A DNA stretch of 64,000 nt. Origin: Symbiodinium natans. Taxonomy: Eukaryota; Sar; Dinophyceae; Suessiales; Symbiodiniaceae. The notes beneath the pieces were generated by a model. The model was not told the DNA's origin, made no database searches, and was given only the letters and a program-made list of their open reading frames with translations. Positions 1 to 7,965 of the stretch are shown piece by piece. Numbering within the stretch: the stretch's first letter is position 1; every line of letters starts with the position of its first letter. A program made the translations under genes and the position numbers. Where the stretch lies: the NCBI GenBank assembly GCA_905221605.1, contig CAJNDS010000663.1:1-64000 (forward strand), given 5' to 3'.

Positions 1-1614
1 AATGAGACTGAGAAGATGCGTGGCTTCGTTTACTTGCAGTTGGCCGTTTTCGGATCCACTGCTGGAGACTGAGCCCTCAGAGTCACTGCCCTCACTGGAT
101 TCCTGGAGCGCTTGCTGCAGAGCCTCTGCGGCGTCACCAGCGGCCGACGCTGCAGATGCTGAGGATGAGCTCGCCTGCGGGACTGGATGCCAGCGGCCGC
201 TCCTGGTGTCATCTGGATCGAACTGGCCAGCACGCACCAACGTGAGCACCTTTTCGAGCTCACGCAGGGGACCACTGAGGGCGTCTCTGCTGTAGCTTAG
301 TGCACTCTTGTTCACTCCAAGACTATGGTAACCTAGCAATGTCTGATTGTCCCATCCAACGAAAACTTTTGCTGTCCAGCTCAGAAGCGTCACCTTCAAG
401 CTGTGCGACGTGAGCTGGAGCAAGTGATCCTGATTTGCCCTTGGGTCCTGACTGAGAATGGCGCGCAGCCACCTCGTGACCTCAGCACTCGTCAAGTGGG
501 CCTGCAAGAGGCGGCCATTGGCTGACATGGCCGGAAGAATGAAGTCGTCAGCTAGGTCACCGGCGCAGGTCAAACCCCAAGCCTGTCTGGCCGACGTCCA
601 ACTGAGTGCCCAAGGTCGCTCCTCAAGACCTAGCACCGGTGCCGCCATAGGCAGCAGCCTGTTGCCCTGACTGGCTGCTCGAGATTGCTTGGGGTTGAGA
701 ACTGCGCATTCCACGTAACCAGTTTTGAAAGTCCTAGCACCGAAGTCGAAAGCTAGATCTTTGGCTCTGCACGCATCGCTGTGTCGCGCCCTGGCAAATA
801 ACATGAAACACAATCCTCCTGCCAAAAGGCTCTCGTAGGACTGCGGGTCCTGCGCGGCCGCCTGCTCTAGCCAACGCACCTCCTGCACTGTCAGCGGTTG
901 CGCCTGCTTAGGAGGCCTTTTGTTTTGCAACTGCAGGTGAGCCATGCCCGTCACTCTTGGGCTGCGAAGACTGTCAAGAGCAACTGCTAAGCCAAGGAGC
1001 CCATGACAAAAGGCCAGCGCCTGCAAGACTGAATGACCCGCACTGGCTGAAGCGCCCTTGTCTTTAAGCTCCTGCATAAAGAGAAAAAGCAGCGGCTCAG
1101 ACAAGGCTTCCATGGGAAAACGAAAGACCCCCCAAACCACCAGTTTCTTCAGTGCGCCGGCTCTGCTGAGCAACGTGTTGGTGGCCTTGCGACAGAATAT
1201 CACCTCCAAGTTGCCCAACTCGACCCTATTGTCTTGGTTCATGACAAAGTGGAGCACCTGAATACTGAAGAAATGGGGCGCCTGCCTAATCAAAGCGCTC
1301 CACTTGCTAAGTGCCACTTGGCGCTCTTCACGCGCCCTGGAAGCCTGCCATCCTGTGTGAGCACACCTTAACGGCGGCGCCCTGAAAGGGGCCGGCACTG
1401 CGACTGCCTGAGCATTTACTGCGACCAGTGGCCGCGGCACATGCGCAGGCAGCTCGAACAGATCCTCCTGCACTTCTCTCAAAATGCTTGGGCTCTGAGA
1501 CAAAAAAGCAAAAGTTCCTTCTTCCCATGGCTGACGCAACTGGGCCCTACCTGACCTGATAGGTCCAAAGGAACCTGTCAGGTCCAACAACGGATCGACC
1601 TCAAGTCGCTTCAT
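1..1614 (-). CDS. Tyrosine recombinase of a retroelement, 3' end cut by the window edge
   Basis: The frame is open for 538 codons from an ATG at 1614 to the left edge of the window, with no stop reached; an in-frame TAG lies just upstream inside the leader repeat. Residues about 265-285 form the first catalytic box, with Arg in the sequence ARARHSDA. Residues 402-410 read TSHSLKVTL, which matches the HxxR box but has Lys where Arg is usual. Residues 427-445 read LLGYHSLGVNKSALSYSRD and supply the third-box His and the nucleophile Tyr (about Y441). Such enzymes integrate DIRS-like elements by strand exchange through a 3'-phosphotyrosine link. The last 70 residues are a Ser/Glu/Ala-rich tail. 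A copy of the leader repeat ends about 20 nt before the ATG. The HxxK change may be a family trait or a sign of decay. The recombinase assignment is strong; whether it belongs to the same element as the RT is inference. Confidence 0.8.
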   Translation of the reverse strand, partial: MKRLEVDPLLDLTGSFGPIRSGRAQLRQPWEEGTFAFLSQSPSILREVQEDLFELPAHVPRPLVAVNAQAVAVPAPFRAPPLRCAHTGWQASRAREERQVALSKWSALIRQAPHFFSIQVLHFVMNQDNRVELGNLEVIFCRKATNTLLSRAGALKKLVVWGVFRFPMEALSEPLLFLFMQELKDKGASASAGHSVLQALAFCHGLLGLAVALDSLRSPRVTGMAHLQLQNKRPPKQAQPLTVQEVRWLEQAAAQDPQSYESLLAGGLCFMLFARARHSDACRAKDLAFDFGARTFKTGYVECAVLNPKQSRAASQGNRLLPMAAPVLGLEERPWALSWTSARQAWGLTCAGDLADDFILPAMSANGRLLQAHLTSAEVTRWLRAILSQDPRANQDHLLQLTSHSLKVTLLSWTAKVFVGWDNQTLLGYHSLGVNKSALSYSRDALSGPLRELEKVLTLVRAGQFDPDDTRSGRWHPVPQASSSSASAASAAGDAAEALQQALQESSEGSDSEGSVSSSGSENGQLQVNEATHLLSLI

Positions 1615-1632
1615 TAGGGAGTGGAGGGTGGG

Positions 1633-1701
1633 CTGAAAATTTTGGCGCTAGAGCCAAAATGGCACGAGTTCAACACATAGGCTCGTACAAGTACAAGCAA
1701 C
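1633..1701 (-). repeat. Leader repeat copy A with spliced-leader relict
   Basis: This 69-nt segment is nearly identical to 7894-7965, differing by a 3-nt gap. Read on the minus strand it contains CTCGTGCCATTTTGGCTCTAG (positions 1668-1648). That matches the 22-nt dinoflagellate spliced leader with one gap and two or three mismatches and shares the exact core GCCATTTTGGCTC. It sits 34 nt ahead of the recombinase ATG, as an SL does in a mature mRNA. The TTTTGGC...GCCAAAA arms can also pair as a small hairpin. It could be a terminal direct repeat of a DIRS-like element or the 5' end of a second, adjacent element. Confidence 0.8.
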
Positions 1702-1962
1702 ATGTGTCACGAACTCTTACTGAAGAGAAGCGGCGCAGAAGCACTTTTCACGCCGTGGGGCAAAGCTGCACGGCACTAGCCGGCAATCCGACTTTGGAAA
1801 GCTCCTGCACCTGTACTGCATCGGGAACTGGGAGCCTGGGCTCCTGTCCATGTTGCAAGCTCCCGATGCCCTGGTTCCACAATTGGACCTGAGGCGCCTG
1901 CAGGACTGTCAGAGCAAAAGCACAAATGGCCCGAGGCCGCTGGGCCCTTATGCCCCACGTTC
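1702..1962. other. Spacer between pol stop and leader repeat copy A
   Basis: This stretch of about 260 nt holds no supported gene. It is the 3' untranslated part of the pol ORF, or the boundary between two element units. No poly-A or terminal inverted repeat was seen. Confidence 0.5.
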
Positions 1963-4900
1963 CTAGAAGCCCAGCTGGCTGAGGGCCAAAGCTTCCACAA
2001 AATCCCCATGGACTTCTTCACGCTTGGCACAAGCCAGCCACTGCGGGAACAACCCCCTGCTCGGCGCATCTGCCGGGTTGCACGGGCTGGGTACCCTGCA
2101 GAACCAGAAGTGTGTCCCTAGAGACGATTCCTGGGAAAGGAAATTCTCCAGTAGCAGCTGGTTGGAATCTGGGAAGGCGGATCCTCGAATCAGAGAGTGC
2201 TTGACGGCCTCGTTGTCCACGAAGCACGTGCACAGATTCCCTGCGAGGGCCCCTCCCCACAAGTGAGCTGCAAGCAGCACGGCAAGCAATTCTGCTTGAA
2301 ACACTGGGTGCTCCGTACCACAGGCACGCCAAGCCTCGGTGACCGACTGTGGAACCTTAGCACCGAAGTAAGCAATGGGCAGCGCACGAGCGCTGCAGAG
2401 CACTCCCCCTACGGAAGCAATGCCATCCTCGACTGCTCCGTCGGTGAACACCAAAAACTTCTTGCGTGCCTGAAGCTCAAAGGCCCTGGGCGGTGCTGAG
2501 GGCACACTGTGCAAGATCCAAGATACTGCCCAACGTAACCTGCTTGACATAGCGACTCTGCGTGAGTCCTTTGCTGGGCTGGCATGGTTGAGGAGGACCC
2601 TTAACGCGACCATGCCAAGCCGACCATGCGTCTGCGCCTCTAGCCAACGAACCCTGGAGGCAAAGGCAAGGCACTCGGCTGGGGCCAGAGTTCCCCTGTC
2701 TAGCGTTTCCTTACACCAGCGACGCACCTCAATGCGCCTAGATTCTGTGTTGGAGACAAGTACAGTTCTTTGGGGTGCCTTTGTCAAGTCAAAAACCACA
2801 CCCAGGGACTGAAAGACCTGGCAGAAGGGAGACGCCTTGCCCCCGTCGGTGGCTACTTTCCACCCTAGCAACTGGAAAAACAAGAAGACTGAGGCTTGCA
2901 GACTTCTGACATCCTCTTCCAGGGTGACTACTGAGTAGTCATCGTAGAAAGTGGTCCACGGAATGCACAGCAACTGGGTTCCTGCAGCCCATAAGGCGAG
3001 AGCCAATCTTATGAACCCCCAGACACTGGCGGACGCTCCAAACGGGAGTGCCCTGAGCTGCAGGACCTCAACCCTTTTGGCAACTGGGTTCCATACTGCA
3101 ACACGCGCTACATCCATGTCCTGCGGCGAGACTGCTAGCTGACGATACGCTGACTTTAAGTCAAAGCATCTGCCCAGCAGTTTGCGAGCTCTGGCGGGCA
3201 CCTGCGGAGACCTAAGAAACGCCTGCACCAAGGCAACTGTGTCACCGGTAGTCATGACTGTGATTTTGTCCTGACTTCCGACTGTGTCGTTGATCCTGGA
3301 GACACTAAAATCGTCAATGGCCCTGACGCGGTCACCCTGGGTGACTGCGAAACGCCTGCTGAGGGCCCCTTCTGCAGGGGGGGCATCAGATGGCGGCAAC
3401 AAGAAAGCCCACCCGTTGTCCACGTCTTCGCAGGTCTTGCGCCAGAGGGCCTCATCCAGTGTCGAGTCACCGGAGGGCCCAGTCATGTCCCAAATTTCTC
3501 TGTTGCGGGCAGGGGCCTGTTTAAGGAGCTCGTCCTTGGTCAAAAGTGGGGGAACTACGTGCGCCTGCATGTGGCCACTATCCCTAAGCCAGCCCGTCAA
3601 CGGCATTCCCTTGCGCAGATCATCTACCAAAGCCTTGTCCTCGAAATCAATGGACTGTAAGAGCTCTTCCAGGAGCCGAAGTCTCTTGCCCTGTAAGATG
3701 CCTCTGACCGAGCTGTCCATCCTGGCATGATCCTCATTCTCTTCCTTAGCCAATTCTTTTGCCCTTTGGCACATGGAATTCAGCATCTGGACTCTGTCCC
3801 TGTGCACCTGAGTCAGGCTAGTGCGCACACGATACACGGCCGACTCAAGCGGCTCTGGCAGTGGGGGCCGGCATTCCGCCGGGTGCACAGAGTTTGCAGC
3901 CCGGCGAAGAAACTCCTGTGGTTGCACCGGCTCTGCCACGCTAGCCCACCAACTGCCACCCTGCCTCCGAATGGACACAACCTGACTATTTTTGACCCCC
4001 GTGAGGCGCTCTGCAGAGGCACCCGGCACGCACGCTGCCATGTCGAGCTCTGGGGGCAACTGCACCCATTCGGACTTTTGGAGAGGATTGACCTGCGGCG
4101 GCAGCAGGGAGGACTTGGGTAAGAAGCCTAAAGCGGCGCGTAGGCGGGCCCTAGTTGAAGCCACTGGGTTAGCCCTGGCACCTGAGGCGTCAGACGCGCT
4201 ATAACCCTGGGAGATGGCAACCCCTAACAAGGCCGCGGCCCATTGCCTACACAGCTTGCGGGGATACGCAGTCTCTGCTGACGTCGCCCAAGAGCCGTTG
4301 TCCAAACGACCCCAGGCTTTGTGCTTGTGTCCCAAGCTGGGGTCGCACAACATGCCGAGGACGGACAAATCTCGAACATTCGTCCATAGTGCAGTGAGTT
4401 TGCACCTGTCACCTCCGAAACAGCAGTGATGGAACTGGACAAAACAAAGCTGCTCAGACAACTGATTTGCTACACGCTTCATTGGGGATGTAGTCCAGAA
4501 GAGGCTACCTGCAGGGTTTTCTATGCTCCACATGCAGCCTGCTGCTGCAGCTGCTAGAATTGCGTCGGCGCAAAACTCATATAATATATTTGCATGGCTG
4601 ATTCGGACTTTGTCCCTCATGTTCAAACCTGGCAACCCATCGGGGTGAGTGAAAGACCTGAGAGGCACTGGCGCCTTCCTGCCCCTGGCAGGAATGCTCC
4701 TAGCCTGACTGCTTGTGCTGCAGGGGGGGGCCAAATGCACTGACCAAATTTTCCCAGACCTAATCATGTCCAGGACCAACTGACGCCCAGACTCTTGCAA
4801 CAAATTGACTTGCAGGACTCGCATCTCGCCGCCGACCTTACTGTCCACTGCCAAAGCCTGAAAACCTACAGCTGCCAAGGCAGAACTGAGCCTGGCTGTC

Positions 4901-5364
4901 CCTGCAAAAACCTCCAGGCACACGAGTGAGTCCACGGATCGCCGGGACGGACTAGCAACCTGGGAGGGCTCATGGCACGTGGTGGAATGGCTCACTGTTG
5001 CTGAAGCAGGGCTCAAAAAAGCGGCCGGTGGCTCCAAAACCTCCTTTTCGTGATTACTGGCTACGCCTGAAAAAGGCTTAGTTACTGACGGTCTCAACTT
5101 TGCCTGTTTCTCTGGGACTGCTAGGCGAGCACAAGACGAATGTCCTGGCGCTGAAAACTGCGGACCTGGTTCCTGATTTGCTTGCAAACAATTCTGCACG
5201 GGAGCTGAGACGTCTTTGCGGTCCTCAATCGCCGGGAGTCCCCGACACGAGGCTTGGCGAGCGCACAGAGGCACAGGCCCTTGGGGCAGCGTGACAGCAC
5301 CTGAGTTACTCTTGGATGGCCCGGCGCTGTCCAGCACTGGACCTGGGGACCCTGGTCGCCCTAG
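1963..5364 (-). CDS. pol: Pol polyprotein: C5-methyltransferase-like, reverse transcriptase, RNase H
   Basis: The frame follows the gag stop directly and in the same frame; about 1133 residues are open. Numbering from the GTG at 5337, the domains are as follows. Residues 138-370 are cytosine-5-methyltransferase-like: EVFAGTARLSSAL (motif I), APPCS at about 203-207 (PPC loop with the catalytic Cys) and ENPAG at about 273. Residues about 630-860 are RT: FDLKSAYRQL (motif A), LPFGASASVWGF (motif B) and FYDDY at about 798-801 (catalytic YDD). Residues about 955-1090 are RNase H: FTDG, FQAELLA, FVDNEA and NPADAPSRG give the D-E-D-D set. All key catalytic residues are present, so the copy looks recent. 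No Met codon precedes the methyltransferase motif I (first Met about residue 172), which implies translation by readthrough from gag. DIRS elements normally carry an adenine-type methyltransferase after the RT, so an N-terminal C5-type is unusual. Confidence 0.85.
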   Translation of the reverse strand, partial: LGRPGSPGPVLDSAGPSKSNSGAVTLPQGPVPLCARQASCRGLPAIEDRKDVSAPVQNCLQANQEPGPQFSAPGHSSCARLAVPEKQAKLRPSVTKPFSGVASNHEKEVLEPPAAFLSPASATVSHSTTCHEPSQVASPSRRSVDSLVCLEVFAGTARLSSALAAVGFQALAVDSKVGGEMRVLQVNLLQESGRQLVLDMIRSGKIWSVHLAPPCSTSSQARSIPARGRKAPVPLRSFTHPDGLPGLNMRDKVRISHANILYEFCADAILAAAAAGCMWSIENPAGSLFWTTSPMKRVANQLSEQLCFVQFHHCCFGGDRCKLTALWTNVRDLSVLGMLCDPSLGHKHKAWGRLDNGSWATSAETAYPRKLCRQWAAALLGVAISQGYSASDASGARANPVASTRARLRAALGFLPKSSLLPPQVNPLQKSEWVQLPPELDMAACVPGASAERLTGVKNSQVVSIRRQGGSWWASVAEPVQPQEFLRRAANSVHPAECRPPLPEPLESAVYRVRTSLTQVHRDRVQMLNSMCQRAKELAKEENEDHARMDSSVRGILQGKRLRLLEELLQSIDFEDKALVDDLRKGMPLTGWLRDSGHMQAHVVPPLLTKDELLKQAPARNREIWDMTGPSGDSTLDEALWRKTCEDVDNGWAFLLPPSDAPPAEGALSRRFAVTQGDRVRAIDDFSVSRINDTVGSQDKITVMTTGDTVALVQAFLRSPQVPARARKLLGRCFDLKSAYRQLAVSPQDMDVARVAVWNPVAKRVEVLQLRALPFGASASVWGFIRLALALWAAGTQLLCIPWTTFYDDYSVVTLEEDVRSLQASVFLFFQLLGWKVATDGGKASPFCQVFQSLGVVFDLTKAPQRTVLVSNTESRRIEVRRWCKETLDRGTLAPAECLAFASRVRWLEAQTHGRLGMVALRVLLNHASPAKDSRRVAMSSRLRWAVSWILHSVPSAPPRAFELQARKKFLVFTDGAVEDGIASVGGVLCSARALPIAYFGAKVPQSVTEAWRACGTEHPVFQAELLAVLLAAHLWGGALAGNLCTCFVDNEAVKHSLIRGSAFPDSNQLLLENFLSQESSLGTHFWFCRVPSPCNPADAPSRGLFPQWLACAKREEVHGDFVEALALSQLGF

Positions 5365-5370
5365 TCAATT
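5353..5370 (-). promoter_or_regulatory. Candidate stop-codon readthrough site, UGA CUA G
   Basis: Read on the minus strand, gag ends GAG AAT TGA CTA GGG and the frame continues unbroken into pol. UGA followed by CUAG is the best-known stimulatory context for stop-codon readthrough in eukaryotic and viral mRNAs. The lack of any Met codon before the pol methyltransferase domain supports the idea. Readthrough has not been shown; an isolated point mutation is the alternative. Confidence 0.6.
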
Positions 5371-6579
5371 CTCGCAGACTGCAGCGCTGTGCTTGCCCCC
5401 ACACTTCATGCACAAGTGGGCACCCCTAGCGCAGGTTGGATTGTTGTTGACGTCCTTGCATTCCAAAGTGCAGCCGTGGGCCAGGTTGAAATTAAAGCAC
5501 AGCCTGATGCCCTCCCGAGTGCCACTGAGCCCCTTGAGGGCGGCTGGCACATTGCTGGCTGAGCGGGCACCTTTCTTCTCTGGCCCCTTACCCCCAAAAC
5601 CGCGCCCCCCTTTTCTTCCCCCTTTGGGACCCTTGCCCCCTCCTTTGTCCTGCATCTGATCCCACGTTCGCTTGGGCGGGGGGGGGGGCTTGGGGAGGGG
5701 GAACAAGTGAAAAACAACAGAGGGAGCCGTGCATGCAGACTGCAGGGCTGCGTCAACCTGAGAGCTGCCGCCTGTCTGGGCAAACTTGTGCTGGACCTGC
5801 TCGCTTACTAAGCGCCAGAGCTCCCTGTCGGCTAGCAAAAACTGATCTAGGCCGGGCGACACATACCCTGCTGGGGGGTGACGATGGATGTGATCAAACA
5901 ATGTACGCATACTTGTCTCGTGCGCCTCATACTTGCACACACCCGCGACCTCGAGCGCCACTCCTCTGCGACAGACAGCCTGGTAGACCCTGAGGTCACT
6001 GGTAAGGTCCACGCGCACAGTGGGAGTTTTGCCCCCAACCTTAAGGGCATTGTTCTCCAGCCTGATCAGGGAGTCATCCCTGCGCACACTGGTGACTTCA
6101 GCGTCACGACTGCTACACCTGCTTGGCGGAATATACCTGATTGCCTGGTCTCTGATCATGGCAGCACATGAATCAACGAGAGCGTGGCTTGGTTCGAATT
6201 GCCCCCCAACGGGCCAGCTACCGAGCCTGGTCCTGACTGAGTCCAGCCTGCTTGCCCTTTCTTCCGGGCTCAACTTTCGCGGAGCGTCTTCAGGCGTCTC
6301 GACCATGCTCTTAAGCTCTGCAACAACCAACGTTCCTGCTTCGAATAACAACCTGTTGACTGCAGACTTCGTACTGTCCGTCCTGTCGGCAACTGGAAAG
6401 GACTGAATGACCTTCTCAACTTTGTCTTGCTCAACTTTGTTGGGGGCCGAGGCGACATGAAAAAGAAGTGCACTGAATGTCGCCAACCTGGACGCCTGAA
6501 GGACGTCTATGCATGACTGAGGCAGACCGTATTGAAGAGCTCGGGCTGCAAAGGTTGGTTCGCTGTCGGCCAGGGACAT
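5365..6579 (-). CDS. gag: Gag-like ORF with tandem zinc-binding motifs
   Basis: This ORF of 404 codons starts at the ATG at 6579 (MSLADSEPTF...) and ends at TGA 5367-5365. The N-terminal half is helical. The C-terminus has a KGGGKGPKGG-type basic, Gly-rich stretch and then two Cys/His units. The first is of the form C-x8-C-x3-C-x8-C-x4-H. The second is CMKCGGKHSAAVC, a C-x2-C-x3-H-x4-C zinc knuckle variant. This order (helical body, basic linker, zinc knuckle) fits a nucleocapsid-type Gag that binds element RNA. The open frame continues upstream without an ATG to about 6867, but a long pyrimidine tract and an AG lie immediately before the chosen ATG, which supports this start. The stop is followed by CTAG and the frame continues into pol, so Gag would be the main product and Gag-Pol the minor one. 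Confidence 0.75.
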   Translation of the reverse strand: MSLADSEPTFAARALQYGLPQSCIDVLQASRLATFSALLFHVASAPNKVEQDKVEKVIQSFPVADRTDSTKSAVNRLLFEAGTLVVAELKSMVETPEDAPRKLSPEERASRLDSVRTRLGSWPVGGQFEPSHALVDSCAAMIRDQAIRYIPPSRCSSRDAEVTSVRRDDSLIRLENNALKVGGKTPTVRVDLTSDLRVYQAVCRRGVALEVAGVCKYEAHETSMRTLFDHIHRHPPAGYVSPGLDQFLLADRELWRLVSEQVQHKFAQTGGSSQVDAALQSACTAPSVVFHLFPLPKPPPPPKRTWDQMQDKGGGKGPKGGRKGGRGFGGKGPEKKGARSASNVPAALKGLSGTREGIRLCFNFNLAHGCTLECKDVNNNPTCARGAHLCMKCGGKHSAAVCEN

Positions 6580-6580
6580 C

Positions 6581-6670
6581 CTGCGACAGGGCACAAGCCG
6601 AAACAAGAGAAAAAACAAAAACAAAAACGAAAACAAGAACCCACAAGGGTCAGACGTGCCTGAAGACAAC
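6581..6670 (-). promoter_or_regulatory. Polypyrimidine tract and AG just before the gag ATG
   Basis: On the minus strand a long T-rich tract (TTTTTGTTTTTTCTCTTG and similar) ends in CTGTCGCAG, with AG at 6582-6581. The gag ATG begins two bases later. This is a good 3' splice site. It could accept the trans-spliced leader or end a cis intron. A possible donor, CAG|GTAGGC, lies at 6937 within ORF1, but joining these two sites does not enter the gag frame. Confidence 0.45.
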
Positions 6671-7855
6671 AGGGCACGGCCAGCGCAGACGCGGCCTGCG
6701 GCAGGCACAAGCCCGACCGCGAAGAACAAAAGCAGCCCGCACAGCGCCTGTGGGTTCGGTCTCCAGCAGATGGACCTGGCCAGCCAACACGCACAAGCGT
6801 GGGCGGGAAAGGCGGCAAGACAGCCAAGCCTGGAAAACGGGCTGCGCGAGCAAACGGCTCGAGCCACAAGGCAGCGGCAAACGAGAGGCCTGAAGCCGAA
6901 GCCCGGTCAAAGCACAATTGGCACAACCAAAGCCTACCTGACTGGGCGGCTGTCCTGGAGCATTAAGCCCATGGCGCTGTGCCAAGTTGGCGAAACCTGG
7001 CACACTTGTAAGTGGACAGGTCCTGCCAGGCCTGTGCGGCCCCATGCCATACGGGTCCACAAAGGGGGGCTGAGAGGCCCGCGCTGAGGCAGCCGGCACT
7101 GCCAACTGGCTGCTCTGTGAGGCGGTCTGCGTGTTCTGAGAAACTAAAGGAGGAGGGGGGGCCTTGGACTGGGGCCCCTGCGCCTTGGCGGGTCCCTGAG
7201 AAGCCTGAATGGCCTGACCAGCAGAAGTTGGTACGGCCTGACCAGGAGAGGCACTCTGGGTGCCTTGCGGCGGCTGAGTCCCTGAGCTGCCGGTGTCACC
7301 GACTGTGCCCTGACTGGCCACCGTCCGGGCTTTAGACGCGGCCACCAACGCCTTGCTAACTGGTCCGCCTGGCACGCCCGAAGGAGCAGTTGGTGCAGCG
7401 GACGTAACGGACGTAGCCCCTGAGGATGTCACGGGCTTCACTGGAGGCGCCTTCGAAGCCACATGCGGCTGAAGCTGCATGGAGTAGCCTAATTGCCCGG
7501 ACAGCTCAGCAATCTGGAGTTTAGCCAGGACCAGCCGCAAGCGGGCTCTATCCAGGCTACTGGCGCCTGCCAAAGCCTGACTCACCGCTGCGTCGCTCTG
7601 CTGAAGCATGGACTGCAGACCACTTCGCGCCGCACGAAGTTGACTCTCTGAAGCTGGTGGCGGGCCCACAGTAGGTGTGGCTCCAGGAATTGCCACACCT
7701 GTGGCTCCTGACACGCCTGGCGAACCAGACTTCTTGGCTACTGGATGAGGGGTCTGCACCTCCTGTGGAGCCTGGCTCCCGGACTTCACCACGGGCACTG
7801 AGTGTTCCACCGCCTGCTCGGCCCGGGATAGTTCGTCGAAGTCGAAGCCGGCCAT
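6650..7855 (-). CDS. Pro/Gln/Ser/Ala-rich ORF1 of the retroelement
   Basis: This is the first ORF of the element, 401 codons, starting at ATG 7855, 54 nt after the SL relict. Residues 1-70 are acidic then Ser/Pro-rich. Residues about 72-130 look helical (SQLRAARSGLQSMLQQSDAA and a Leu-rich stretch that follows). Residues about 135-290 are low-complexity Ala/Pro/Ser/Gln. I do not recognise a domain. The last 95 or so codons, beyond about 6937, differ in character and may be intronic. It overlaps the upstream open part of the gag frame. It may be an N-terminal Gag segment joined by splicing, or a separate small product. Confidence 0.5.
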   Translation of the reverse strand: MAGFDFDELSRAEQAVEHSVPVVKSGSQAPQEVQTPHPVAKKSGSPGVSGATGVAIPGATPTVGPPPASESQLRAARSGLQSMLQQSDAAVSQALAGASSLDRARLRLVLAKLQIAELSGQLGYSMQLQPHVASKAPPVKPVTSSGATSVTSAAPTAPSGVPGGPVSKALVAASKARTVASQGTVGDTGSSGTQPPQGTQSASPGQAVPTSAGQAIQASQGPAKAQGPQSKAPPPPLVSQNTQTASQSSQLAVPAASARASQPPFVDPYGMGPHRPGRTCPLTSVPGFANLAQRHGLNAPGQPPSQVGFGCANCALTGLRLQASRLPLPCGSSRLLAQPVFQAWLSCRLSRPRLCVLAGQVHLLETEPTGAVRAAFVLRGRACACRRPRLRWPCPVVFRHV

Positions 7856-7893
7856 TCTTACCCCAGCAGTTGAGAGTCACAGAAATTTTGGCC

Positions 7894-7965
7894 CTGAAAA
7901 TTTTGGCGCTAGAGCCAAAATGGCACGAGTTCAAGGACACATAGGCTCGTACAAGTACAAGCAAC
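7894..7965 (-). repeat. Leader repeat copy B with spliced-leader relict
   Basis: This is the second copy of the leader repeat, 72 nt, with a 3-nt insertion relative to 1633-1701. The SL relict is at 7929-7909 on the minus strand. The repeat is the presumed 5' end of the gag-pol unit. An extra GCCAAAATTT motif follows it at about 7892-7883. Confidence 0.8.

Noticed and set aside
1776-4442. Many frames on both strands within the pol region
   Set aside because: They are shadows of the GC-rich pol frame.
6581-6937. A cis intron from 6937 to 6581 joining ORF1 to gag
   Set aside because: Both ends have GT and AG, but the join leads to a different frame that soon stops, not into gag.
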